A stretch of DNA of 64,000 nt from Diploptera punctata (lineage: Eukaryota > Arthropoda > Insecta > Blattodea > Blaberidae), in NCBI GenBank assembly GCA_030220185.1, contig JASPKZ010007288.1, forward strand, positions 1,004,001-1,068,000, read 5' to 3'. Shown here in pieces: positions 10,371 through 21,286 of the stretch. Below the pieces are notes generated by a model. It saw only the letters and a list, made by a program, of their open reading frames with translations, had not been told where the DNA came from and made no database searches. A program made the translations under genes and the position numbers. The stretch's first letter is position 1. Each line of letters opens with the position of its first letter.

Positions 10371-11047
10371 TTCGTCCTCCAGTATTAATGTTTTCTTAGA
10401 ATATGACCATGTAAGTGAAACCGTGTTTCGCCTAACAGATAATAATTGTTAGGCACAACACTTTGTAAAACCTAGTTATAGCGCTTCACGAAACTCAACT
10501 TTTGTGCTCTATTGTCTCTCTGTAGCGATTAAAGCAATAACCTTAGTGTTCTAAATTCTGTGTGTGTGTTTTTTTAAAGTCTGTTTCCTGTAGCAGTCGT
10601 CGGAGTGTTTAATAGAGAATACCCTACATTTTATCTCATCTTATCAAGTGTTTCTACGTAAGTACCCTTTGGCTCCTCTATCCACATTTATACAAACCTC
10701 ATCTCGTTTCTCTAAACATTCATATGGCATTGTTTTCCTATGTGGAAAAGGAAATTGCGTTGCAAAATGTGGTTCCAGTACCACATTTCCTCTGTAACAT
10801 GAACCACTCAACAAGATTCTTTTTTGTAATGTAAACGTTTTTGGAGCCAAATTATAACACAATATTTAGTCTTCATTTGAAATCTCATAGGAAACTATAC
10901 AGTGGTTTACGGTTGCAATGGGACCATGCGTTTTGGAATGCAGTGACAGTGAGAGAGACAAAGAGAAAGATGTGTGACAGCAGTGGACGCTTTTCACGTG
11001 GTATATCGACCGCTATCGCCAGTTTCGCATCATTTCTAGATCTCCAT
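10371..11047. other. No recognisable feature
   Basis: A (GT)n short run lies at 10560-10570. There are two short open frames on opposite strands without recognisable motifs. Confidence 0.5.
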
Positions 11048-11048
11048 A

Positions 11049-11095
<47 letters not shown>

Positions 11096-11100
11096 TAATA
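11048..11100 (+). repeat. (TAA)n microsatellite
   Basis: About 16 units, directly upstream of an S1 SINE. Confidence 0.95.
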
Positions 11101-11104
11101 ACCT

Positions 11105-11490
11105 AGTTCACCGTAGTGGTCTCAAGGTAGCGTGTTGCCTTGTCACGCAGCGGGCCTGGGTTCGATCCCCGGTTGGGAGAGTTTTTCTGGGTGAGATTTT
11201 TATAGGGGTTTTCCTCGCCTGGAAGACAAATGTCAGAAAAACTTGAAGGCCCAAACGTTTCCCGAAACATACGGCCTTCGCAATCATCATCATTCATATT
11301 CATCTTAGATTAAGCTTAGGATTAGGAACTCTCCAGGCGCACCACTAGCATCATCACCCATGATATCATCGCGGCAACGTAAACCGGGCCTACAGGCCCC
11401 ACAAACTCAGAATTGGGTTACAAGTACGCCATGCTAGTAGAGAACACCAGGAATGTGGAAAGACTACCTGAGGCATTTGCAAAAAATGTA
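11105..11490 (+). mobile_element. S1 SINE, long form
   Basis: The tRNA-like head has B box ggttcgatccc and the S1 body, then the long-form 3' domain: catcttagattaagcttagg, ggaactctccaggcgcacc and gggttacaagtacgccatgc. This is the most complete example here of the alternative S1 3' end. Confidence 0.9.
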
Positions 11491-11496
11491 ATATCC

Positions 11497-11902
11497 TTGT
11501 ATCTTCTAAGCCATTGTTTCCCTCAAAGAGATTTAGGCGCTCTCCCCCTATAGAGAAAAAATTGGACCATACTAATTTAGTTACACTTGTTTTTGTATAT
11601 ATGTCATTGGAGTGGCTCGTGATGGTGTTCCGCCTCATACTGATATCTAGGAAACCAAGGTAGTACTAGGACGAGGAAATTCGGTAAATTTTGATTAGAG
11701 GCCTTTTCATTCAGGCTTAAGGATCTTTTACGAGCCTCAAAATCTTTTAACTCGGGACCCACGGCTTTACGTTCCTCCCGGAGGACTTGCTCCTTGGATT
11801 TTTCCATCCTAAAAAATCCATCGACCTCGGCCGGGTTTGAACCTGCGACTCTCGGGACCAGAAGCAATGAGCATAAACACTAGTCCACCGCGGCCGAATC
11901 TC
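11497..11902 (-). mobile_element. S3 SINE, full copy, minus strand
   Basis: The reverse complement begins ggccgcggtggactagtg and carries the pol III B box within gcaggttcaaacccggccg. It matches 7341-7744 along its length, including the tail with gcgctctccccctatag on the plus strand. Confidence 0.9.
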
Positions 11903-11930
11903 ATAATAATAATAATAAAAATAATGCATT
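11903..11930 (+). repeat. Short (AAT)n tract
   Basis: About nine units between the S3 head and the LINE 3' tail of the next feature. Confidence 0.8.
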
Positions 11931-12640
11931 ATTTTAGCTGGCAGAGTTAAGGCCATAAGGCCTCCTCCTTCACTCAACCAGCGAATAGTAAAATTATACA
12001 AAATTACATAATTTTACAATTTAAATTATTATTAATATATAGACCTAAACTAACAACAATGCTGATGTGACCTAATACTAGCTAATACTAACACAAAACA
12101 TGGAATGTATTAAAATAAAAATAATGTGATATGAAATAAAGTAAGTAAAGGTCCCTAGACGATTATTTACAAAATTCTGAATATAGTTGTTATGAAGTTA
12201 TGGCTTTCATTGTGTCGAATTTAAGATATCAGTTAATATTGAAATAAAGAATGATAGTGATTGAGAATCCCTGACATGACTGGATAATGAGTTCCATGCT
12301 CTAGTCATAGATATTGTAATATTCACAGTATAGACAAGTCCTGTGCTGTGATATTAAATGTAAGAAGAGTGTTGTGATCTTGTTCCTAAATTGACATGAG
12401 CCGATAATTTTTTAAAACGCGATGTTAAATAACTCGGTAAATATGTGCGCAGGATTTGAAACAGTAAGGCATGTAAATGTAAAGTTCTTCTGCCATTTAG
12501 GCGTACACATGATAAAGCCTGAAATGAAAGACACGGGGTTATAACGAAAGAGATAGAATACAAATCGAATGCACGCTTTATGCGTACGCTGTAGTCTGTC
12601 ACAGATCACTCTGTGTAAGTTATATGGAACCTGTAAATTT
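11930..12640 (-). pseudogene. LINE L-F, C-terminus of reverse transcriptase plus 3' tail
   Basis: Minus-strand frames give DRLQRTHKACIRFVFYLFRY (from about 12606), then RLNGRRTLHLHALLF, then THVNLGTRSQHSS-like text and TRAWNSLSSHVRDSQSLSFF near 12300. This is the order at the C-terminus of CR1/jockey-like reverse transcriptases, where an RLWNSLP-type motif precedes the end. A frameshift lies near 12500. The 3' part at 11937-11985 (gctggttgagtg ... ccttaactctgccag) also ends the LINE piece at 37735-37790. Confidence 0.75.
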
Positions 12641-12830
12641 ACTATCTATCTACTAGTCCCAACTGAATACAATCCATAATTCGATACACCAAGATTCATC
12701 AGCAAATAATTCTCCTATCTACCCTAGATTTACCTGATTATAATTTCCTACACACTTTTGAAATCATTTCAACTGTCGCCCTTACGGCTCGCTGTAAGAT
12801 AATTTAAGCCTAGTTGTTAGACAAAACCGG

Positions 12831-13108
12831 GGCACGCCGTAGCGTAGTGGTTAAGGCACTGCGCTACAAGCCGGAGGGTCGAGGGTTCAAGTCCCGTTGG
12901 GGTCAGGATTTTTAAACTGACCCAAACCCTCTGGCGGCACTATGGCCCTGGGGTCGACTCAGCCTCTAACGGAAATGAGTACCAGACGCTTGTTCTGGGG
13001 GTAAAGGCGGCCGTCACGCAGGGCTGACAACCCGGCTGAGATAAAGTGCCGATTGTCTAGAAAAAGTGGGAGCCCTAACCTCCTACTACCCCAAGGGCCT
13101 TCGACGAT
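12831..13108 (+). mobile_element. S2 SINE, full copy
   Basis: The tRNA-like head has A box tagcgtagtggttaaggcac and a B box in gggttcaagtcccg. The body carries ctggggtcgactcagcc and ggcggccgtcacgcagg. A second copy lies at 44385-44654. Confidence 0.9.
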
Positions 13109-13119
13109 ACACAAATTTT

Positions 13120-13490
13120 AGCCACAACTTCCTACTATTTCCCTAGATTATACCGAGAGGCTATAGAAATATACAAGCATAAGGGAAATATCAACAGGAA
13201 AGAGGAAGGTATCAAACTGGCTAAGGCCTGGTATCATACACTAGAAAATAAATGCATTAACACTAGGGACAAAAAGGAGACGACCATTAGCCAATCAGCA
13301 AGAGCCACGCCCACTCACCCTGCACCCACCACTAATACAATGTCCGCAGCGCTCACTCTAAGTAGATCTTCCGACCAGGAAACACGCCTAGAAGCACTCG
13401 CCACTGAAGATGCCCTCCGCAGTTGAGGGCGAAACGTCTGGTATCAACACCAACTATGGACCACGGCCACATAACCCGGAATCACTCAAC
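13120..13490 (+). pseudogene. Penelope-like element, C-terminal endonuclease remnant
   Basis: The plus-strand frame reads YREAIEIYKHKGNINRKEEG, then IKLAKAWYHTLENK. This is the characteristic end of the GIY-YIG endonuclease domain of Penelope-like retroelements (REAIEI.KH..N.NR..G ... W.P.L). Downstream, gagggcgaaacgtctggtat resembles the 3' region of such elements. No reverse transcriptase is present, so only the 3' end was kept. Confidence 0.65.
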
Positions 13491-14099
13491 ATTACGTTAT
13501 TATTACTGTCTGTAATTTCGGAAACGCCTGACTTAGATAAATCACACGAACCGCATGTTCGCCAGATTATTACATGCTGTATCTGGACTCGAACTGAAAC
13601 ATGCTGACTGCTTGTTTTTTAAACATGTCATTTATTTTGCGCATTTACTCACAGTTTCCTCTTTTTTAATGTCTTGTCCTTCTTGAGTTTCCGATATTTA
13701 AAACCATTTAGCATTATCCGACTGTCACTCATTTTCACATAAATCACAGATTACTGCACATTGGTATCAATACAAAACCTGCTCTTTACTGTTAGCGGCG
13801 TCTCTCATAACAAAGCTTAATTATTGTGAAGAATGAGATTTGACTTAGTGACGTATCGTAATTTAATACAGATATGTTATATAAGGTGGCATAACATACA
13901 CTAAAGTACTAGTCACGCATTGTGAGTTTATTACGTACAAAGAAAGGCAGATGTTTCGTTGGCAGACAGTTGACTAAATTATTTGGACGACATTCCATTT
14001 AATTGTGCGTTACATCCTTTTACAGTTAGAAACTTTATTAATAAAATGTTTGAAATATATATAGTGAAAACTACATAACAGTGAACTACATGGTATTTA

Positions 14100-14400
14100 T
14101 AGGAAGCCATATATAATACGAATAGTTCAGTCTTGTGGACTTCGATGGGTAGGACATGTGGCACTAATGGGAAATGAAACACGTGCATGGAGGCTTCTTG
14201 TAGGAATACCAGAGGGAAAACGCCCAGTTGGTGGACCAAGAATGAGGTGGGAGAATTATATTAACTATGATTTGAGAGAAGTGGATTATACAGGGAATTA
14301 TTGGAAAATATTAGTTCAGGATAGAGATATATGAAGAGCTTATGTTCGCGCGGCCTACGGGTTCCATAGTGCCAGTGAGTTAGTTATATAAAACAGTAAC
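14100..14400 (+). pseudogene. LINE L-A, 3' end fragment
   Basis: The frame reads SCGLRWVGHVALMGNETRAW, then PEGKRPVGGPRMRWENYINY, then DLREVDYTGNYWK and, after a stop, RAYVRAA. This is the last part of the L-A reverse transcriptase ORF found full length at 26301-29480. The expected tail ccagtgagttagt follows. Several substitutions and one stop show it is old. Confidence 0.88.
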
Positions 14401-14563
14401 AGCTTAAAAGACGCCCTTTCAATTCTTCAAGTCTTATGCAGCTGCCTAGTCTGCCTATGCCTATATACGCCACTCTTTTTACTCACTTCTACAAGATCGA
14501 AACCTATGTAGGCCTATAATAAAATCGGAGTTTCCTGAATATTTTGTTAAAACGTATATATTT

Positions 14564-14668
<105 letters not shown>

Positions 14669-14669
14669 G

Positions 14670-15844
14670 TCATAGTATTAAACGTAACAGTAATACTGAA
14701 ATAATAATAATAATAGCAATATAAGTAATAATAGTAATTATAAGATTTTGTTAAAAATGACAAAGTCAAGCCGACTAAATGTAATCTTCAACTCATCTAG
14801 TAAATGCAACAATTATATATTTCTACACTGTCAAACTGATATTAAATGCTCCTAGTATAAAAATACTGGTACACGTATATTAAATATTGTATTTCTCAAT
14901 GCTTTACCAGATGTAAAAATATATATAAATAATGTAATATTTTTCAAATGAAGATAAATTAAAGCAGTGAAAAAATAAAAATAATTTAAAATTCTAACAT
15001 ACGGTATGTTTAAGATTTCATTGCCGTGAATTTTAAAACTGACAATATAATCAGGTGATAAAAAGTGAAAAGGAATATTACAAATCTATCTGACGCAAGC
15101 ATTACGAAAAAGTTTGGCTTGATTGACAGTTCAGTGTTGAAAAGAGTGATACATGGCGGTTGTGGCATGGCAAATCTCTATTATCTGAGAGATTCTAGAT
15201 GCTATTTAGACTGGTATAAATTCAATATATCAGATGACGCAGTTACTTGGTTAATATAAAATGAATTAATAAAGTCTGTAATATAAATATAATGAAATAT
15301 CTTTAGTGGTTTATGATTGTTTGACAAATGCACGTTTTAAGAAACGAGACATTTCGAAGAGGATAATATATTGCGTTCATTTCTACAAACCCAGGATAAT
15401 TTGAGTGTGGCGCTATTTTGAAGATTGTGTTGTGGAGCAGGGAGAATTCCCGCATGGCAATCCACTTTTCTGGATAGTACGTGAACAGGATCTAGATGGC
15501 TCTGCACCGCAAAACCATTCCACTTCAACTTCAATTTTTCAAAGATGCTAAGCTTCGAACTTTTTATCTCTCACACTCTATGACTCCATTATTAATACCA
15601 TCTTAATTAATTTCATAATTGTATGCTGGTCTCGTGTTCGACATTAATAATTAAATAGTGTGCACGTGTTTACATGGTTTCCTTAGATATCTAACGTATG
15701 GTTATAAAGATAAATAACTGAGAGATAATCTAATTTGTTCAGTTATGAAACGTGCTATCAAAATTTTAGATAAAATACCAGGTAAAATACGCAAATGAAC
15801 AGTTGCCTCAATTTAATTACTTGTAAGTAAAAAATAATACGATC
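14670..15844. other. No recognisable feature
   Basis: AT-rich DNA with interrupted AAT units to 14720 and short random ORFs. Confidence 0.5.
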
Positions 15845-16110
15845 GGCTTCCGTGGTTAAAGGGTTAACCCGAGGATTACAAGTTAAAACACGGTCAGTGA
15901 ACATCGACTTTTTTTATTGATTACAAGGTTCGTAAATCTGAATATTTTCGGGCTCGTGAAAGAAAAAACTGAAATTAGACCCTCTAAGCAAAATTTAATC
16001 GGGCTTTTCCAACCAAGCAATTATTTAATTTCCTACCAGGTGTATCTTCGAGTCGATCTGCTAGCCACATATCAGTCGCTGATATATGTAGGAAAGTAAG
16101 CCTAAATAAA
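15845..16110 (+). mobile_element. Degraded S3 SINE
   Basis: Keeps cggcttccgtggttaaaggg at the head and the core pieces ggctcgtgaaag, aagcaaaattta and atttcctaccaggtgtat in S3 order. The B box is lost. Confidence 0.6.
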
Positions 16111-16589
16111 TTATGTTGGTTAGGAAACTCCCGTTAAGAAGTACCTCTTTCTTAGGGATATTTGGATATAGACCAAACTAAAAATGAGACTGTAAACAAA
16201 AAATTTAAAAAATGTTGGCTGTGGACCTAAATTAACTTGGTGAAAGAGGTATTTATCTTATTAAGCAAATACAGCAAAATTGAAATATTTGAAACCATAT
16301 TTTAGTGCATGGAGCAGAGTCCATTTCATACACGCCCACAGCGAAGGAATTAAAGTTACCACTTGGAAACTAAATATTCATAATCGTCCAGGGAAAGTCA
16401 GTATTCAATGCAGGATATAATGTTAAAAATTGCTCAAAAGGGCTCTTTTTCAGGTTTCGTGATACCATTTTAAATATTACACTTTTGAAGTGAAATTTGA
16501 AGAGCCGACATCGAAAGTGATGTAAAGTGCCCAGGAATACAGTTTTCAGAGGAAGAAAAAATTTAATGGGATCACAAAAATAACTTTAT
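16111..16589. other. No recognisable feature
   Basis: Low-complexity AT-rich sequence. I see nothing to annotate. Confidence 0.5.
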
Positions 16590-16722
16590 ATGTGTCGTAT
16601 TGTGGAAAACAACGGGAAGCTCCCACACCTATAATTCCCTAGTAAAACTGAAAAGCAGCATGAAAATACTTGCAGTGATAGACCTGCCCTCGGGCAGAAT
16701 TACTATGGATGAATGTGTCATA
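16590..16722 (+). mobile_element. S1 SINE, 3' fragment
   Basis: Matches only the S1 short-form tail: gtggaaaacaacgggaagct, cacacctataattccctagt and gcagaattactatggatga. The head is missing, as in 5'-truncated retrotransposition. Confidence 0.88.
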
Positions 16723-17682
16723 TTTAAGGAACTAGTTAGTACGACAAGTATATCCATTATCCGGCTATTGGCGATGTAACATAGATTATTATCCATGCAA
16801 AAGTTTATTGTTCCCATATTTGACAATATAATGTTCCTGTGAAGTGTTGATTCCATTAACATATGTAATTATACTCACATTGTTAATAGTACTTTCCAGG
16901 CTTGTAGAGCCCAAACGAACGACACTGCTCTGCCTACACCACTTGGTTTGTTTCGTACTTAAACATTAATCGACCCTACACGATGTGAACATGCGAACGG
17001 CTGAAATAGAGGCAAGCGTGGTAACCACTTTTACAACAAAAACTGTGGTATTCAAGACATCTCTGAATTATTTAACGTATAAAAAATACTGGAAACGACA
17101 CAGGTATATTGGGGAAAGACTAATAAGAACATCATTCATTGAAAGGAAAACGAGAAAGGAGAACATATCCGAAGCAATGGGTACACAAACGTTATTTGGT
17201 ACTACCCAAGTGACTGTGTATTTTTATCTCTACGATTGTGACTAGTTTTTGTGGAAGTACAATGATGTAATGTAATTACATACAAGGGACTGGTACTTGG
17301 AGAATATGATCTGAGACATGTAGTAAATCCATCCATAGTATTCACCTTCGCATCTGCATCACCAGGCGTACGTGAGAGTGCATGTGTATTGTGTAGTGAA
17401 CGGTGTTTTCAATTGTAGTAAGAGATCAGTTTTTATTATTCAATTTTCCCAAAATAGAGTCGCATACCATTTGTCAATTGGAGCTTTACATTAATTATTT
17501 TACAAAATAATAGTTATAATGAACATTTTCTTGTAATGAAATTCCGACCTAAGATCGATGACAAATGAAAATCAAGAAAAAAGACTAAATCGGTTATTCG
17601 ATTTCAGTACTTGAATGTGCGGATCTGATAAAAATTAAAGTCAAACTTTACTGCCCTAGCTGCATGTCTGCTTACACAATCC
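16723..17682. other. No recognisable feature
   Basis: Contains an 86-codon open frame at 16985-17245 without recognisable motifs. I do not support it as a gene. Confidence 0.45.
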
Positions 17683-18016
17683 ATCCATCCATAGTAATTC
17701 TGCCCGACGACAGGCCTTTCGCTGCAATCATAGCATTTTCATGCTATGCTTGCAGCTTTACTGGGGAATTGTAGGTGTGGTAGCTTTTTCCACATATTTT
17801 CTATACGGGTGAATGATGATGATGATACTGATAAGGATGATGGCCACATGATTTCGGCGACCCTTTTGACCTCAAAGTTTTCCTGACATTTGTCTTACAG
17901 GTGAGAAAAAACCCCGATATAAACCTCACCCAGAAAAACTGCCCCGACTGGGATCGAACCCGGGCCCACTGCGTGACAAGGAAGTACGTTACCTCGAGAC
18001 CACAGCGGTGGACGCT
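17683..18016 (-). mobile_element. S1 SINE, short form, full copy
   Basis: The reverse complement begins ccaccgctgtggtctcgagg, has the B box at about 17950 (gggttcgatcccagtc) and ends with the atggatggatggattg tail. It runs the full length of the 3079-3418 copy. Confidence 0.92.
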
Positions 18017-19252
18017 TAGAAAATAATGGAATAAATAATACAAGTTCGGCTTAGCACAAATGCTTGCACGGTTTGGTCAAGGTATGTTACGTTAATTTGT
18101 TTGTAGAAGTTATATTCAGTTAGTTTGCACTAGCTTAACCTAACGAAATCAATGTTCAAGATAACAAACTTAATGTAAACTTCAAAATTTGACCAACTAA
18201 ACTACGGTTATGCAATAAGTTACTTAAAGTAGAATAAAGGAATTCTTTGTTCAAACAATAAATAAATATTAAGTGGTAATATTTGGCTGTTTTGCAAGCA
18301 ACATTAAACATAATTACCAACATTAAAATGATGCAATGCTGGAATATCACTCGCTCTAATATATCAAATTGAAGGCGTTGCTTTACTAATGATTACTGGT
18401 TTAATATTTGTATAGTATTTACGTATGTGTATTAATCACAGTATCTCATTTTTACAAATTATTTTCATGAATATTCGATCCACTGGATTTCATTATAAGA
18501 TTAAAAATTATTTTTACCATCATTGATCCAAGCCCCCTTATTACCATATCTACAATACTGGGAATTAGTTCGTGTGAGTGATGTATTCACTCTATCGTAT
18601 CTTTCGTTTAACAGCATTAAAAATACAACTTTTCTGGGCGATGAAATGAACTGAAAATATATGTCTAATATTATATCATGAACATCGATTTAATGAGTAA
18701 GGCCTCATAGCCCATTCGTCATCAACGAAATTTTTCAAAATTGTTCAATTATCCTCCTCGCTTTTCTAAATCTTGAATAGTTTATATCCTAGAGTTCGAG
18801 GCTTTATTCTAGTGATGTGGACATTCTGTCCACTTCTACATCTTCTACATGTCTTCTCTATAGCTTTTACAGTGCTTTGCATATGGAATAATCAGAAAAA
18901 TGTCAGATTTGTGTTCTAATTTATTACACACCCTACACTCCCTGTTGTGAGGACATCAGATTTATTGACATTTGTACCGAATATTTGTCTGTAGTCGGAA
19001 ACACTATATAACAATCTTCGTTCACTACTCTTAAATCTTTATATGGTATTTGGTTATAAATAAATGTAAAATTGAATTAAACATTTAAATGTGAACAGTA
19101 AATTGACAAACTAGCATTTTTGTAAGTCGTCGATATCGTTATATACTCCATTCCATTTTATATATGTAGTTTAACCTCTCCCCTTGTACGTACTTTTCAC
19201 GTTCACACGCCACCCGGCATGACATGTCGAGAGCGGAATTTTAAACTATGAA
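18017..19252. other. No recognisable feature
   Basis: AT-rich. A minus-strand stretch around 18780-19000 has codon-like regularity with Cys residues but many stops; I could not assign it. Confidence 0.45.
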
Positions 19253-19672
19253 TCACAAGAAATATGTTTTGACCACACACGGACATGTAATGTACAAAGT
19301 GCATTTTAAAGACATGAGACAACCCAGATTCTGAAATGCTCTAAACATGTTATGAACTAGCTCAGCATAGTTTTCAGATCGATAATTTCCTAGAAATTCT
19401 CTTGTCATAAGTACAAATGAATCCCAAGCGTCGAGTTTAAGACCATTTAGTTTTGTCCTGATCGTCGTATCACACATCAACTGTCCGATCTCTGGTCCAA
19501 TCAAAATTCCTGCTTTCAATTTTTCATCACTCTTCGTTCTCCCAAACTTCTCATTCATACATTTAAAATCATCACCATCATGATTCAGTGCCCGCACAAA
19601 TTTCTTCATGAGGCCCAGTTTAATATAAATGGGTGGAAATATATTTTTTCTGCGCCAACAAGCATCTTATGT
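19253..19672 (-). pseudogene. Fragment of an unnamed DDE-like family (short copy)
   Basis: Minus-strand text runs KNIFPPIYIKLGLMKKFVRA, then LKAGILIGPEIGQLM, DAWDSFVLMTREFLGNYRSE, NYAELVHNMF and GCLMSLK before it is cut off at 19253. It is collinear with the long copy at 61349-63023 (LPQLHIKLGLIKKFVKA, NFLGNFRSDNY, GCNVSLK). The N-terminal half is missing. A sequence at 20040-20080 is shared with 63755-63795, upstream of the long copy, in the same orientation, so the two are copies of one dispersed unit that extends beyond the ORF. Confidence 0.75.
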
Positions 19673-19769
19673 TTCACTACTAATTGTAAGATTATATATT
19701 TTAATAAATTTAATTAAAGTAATATAATTAAATATATATATAATGTTATAATTAAATGTTTAACATTGA

Positions 19770-19885
19770 GGAATGCAAGCTTAATATGGTATGATAAGAA
19801 AAATAAATACCTGGACGGGATCTCTGAGATCCGGGTTCGAATCCCGTCCAGGCATTTTTTTTCTTATCAGACCATATATATAATG
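19770..19885. mobile_element. Fold-back S7 tRNA-like SINE fragment
   Basis: The pol III B-box region gggttcgaatcccgtccagg at 19836-19855 faces its own inverted copy cctggacgggat at 19812-19823. The outer parts tatggtatgataagaaaaa and ttttcttatcagaccatata also pair, so the whole folds into one hairpin. The same 3' sequence (ttcttatcatgtcatattaa) occurs once, uninverted, at 41318-41340. Confidence 0.7.
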
Positions 19886-20497
19886 AAATTGAGGAATTAT
19901 ACAATTATGCAGTTAAGGAAACGTATCTAAATACAAAAATGTAATTACAATAAAATTGTGACGAGCTAGAGAAAACCTAGCTTTAGATCTGTGATCAGCA
20001 CATTCGAATTAGATTACATACCCTTGATTTTGTTCTGTAGCAAAATCACTGTAGACCAGTGTTATTATTCGCATGAAATATAATGTGTTGTTCCACTAAA
20101 CGAAGTTTCCATAGAGAATAATTTTGATCTGAGTATTTTAGGCTTGGTGATGCATAACGTGTTAATTCTACTCGTAAGAATAAGGTTTTAGTTATGGACG
20201 AGGTTAACTTGAGTGCAATCAGTTAGAGCAACGTAAGCACAAAGTTGGAGCATTATCATCTCGACTTGAAGGTGGAGCAGGAAGTCTGTGTGTGCTTATG
20301 CAAACTAAGTCCTTGTGTATCTACATGAGAATTCTCTACTCACAGCGGCGTATCGTGAAATATGTCTGCTCAAGAAGGTGTGAGATCTCATACTTTCCCT
20401 GCAAAAACCACTAAAATGCTAATAAAAACAATTTATTCAGAATGTGTCTTTTTATTTGATAGAAACCAATTTGAAACCTCAAAAGCACATTCTAGTA
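19886..20497. other. Mostly featureless, with one shared block
   Basis: Apart from 20040-20080, which matches 63755-63795 near the long DDE-like copy, I see nothing recognisable. Confidence 0.5.
20040..20080 (-). repeat. Flanking block shared by both DDE-like copies
   Basis: The block aaaatcactgtagaccagtg, then ttattat and an imperfect atgaaa, recurs with about six differences at 63755-63795. It contains a small palindrome (cactg ... cagtg). It may be the 5' terminal or promoter region of the family. Confidence 0.6.
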
Positions 20498-20499
20498 AA

Positions 20500-20545
<46 letters not shown>
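20498..20545 (+). repeat. (AAT)n microsatellite
   Basis: About 16 units directly upstream of a LINE fragment. Confidence 0.95.
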
Positions 20546-21275
20546 TCTGGATCTGAAAATATTTTGCAAAAAGCATTTTATAATTTAGATAATATAATAA
20601 ACACGTTTAACTTAGAAATTTCAACTAACAAAAATAAGTTGCAAATTTTATATGGGACACATCTAATATTATTATTGAATCTCTAAATAATGGGAACCCT
20701 AATTCACCTTCCGGTATGCCAGGGTTTTAATTAATATACTATTATAATTATAGAGTAATTAACAGAATGCTCAATTTAAAGATTTTTATAATATTGTAAT
20801 GTAATATGAATACCTAAATTAATTATAATCAAGAACTAACTCAATAATAAAAATATGTTATAGGGAAAGTCATACAGCATCTTATAACAGCATTTCTTAT
20901 ATCAAGTATTTGACAAAGGCAGTTGAAAGCTATTTAGGCAATAACGTGATTTAGTAATACATTCACATCATTGGGATTCAAACGCATGGAATTCAAATAA
21001 TATATATTATACAGTACGACTAGAGTTATTGCAAATATAACAATCATGTGCCAATAGAAAACTTCATGTTTTCAATTAGAATGACTATCATTGGCTATAT
21101 TATTAACTTTCAATTAGAAGTAACAAGTTTAGTGTTCCAACATATGTGGCAAATTTAAATATATTTGAAAAATAAAAACTCAAGAATGCACTCGCTAACA
21201 TTTTACAAAGTAATAGCAGTGACTGCAGTCTTGTACGGAAGTGAAGCTCGGACGTAATTAAAAGGCACTGCCTAC
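20546..21275 (+). pseudogene. LINE L-C group, decayed fragments
   Basis: The frame after the microsatellite reads GSENILQKAFYNLDNIINTF, then NLEISTNKNKLQIL, the region after the YADD box in L-C reverse transcriptases (compare 30710-30800). Near 21200 the plus strand gives TFYKVIAVTAVLYGSEAR, matching the later YGSE motif. The part between is unreadable. Confidence 0.6.
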
Positions 21276-21286
21276 GAATACATATT

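Noticed and set aside
16985..17245. 86-codon ORF as a small gene
   Set aside because: No motif, no conserved neighbour, AT-driven composition.
18780..19000. Possible minus-strand LINE zinc-finger tail
   Set aside because: Suggestive Cys spacing, but too many stops and no supporting motif on either side.
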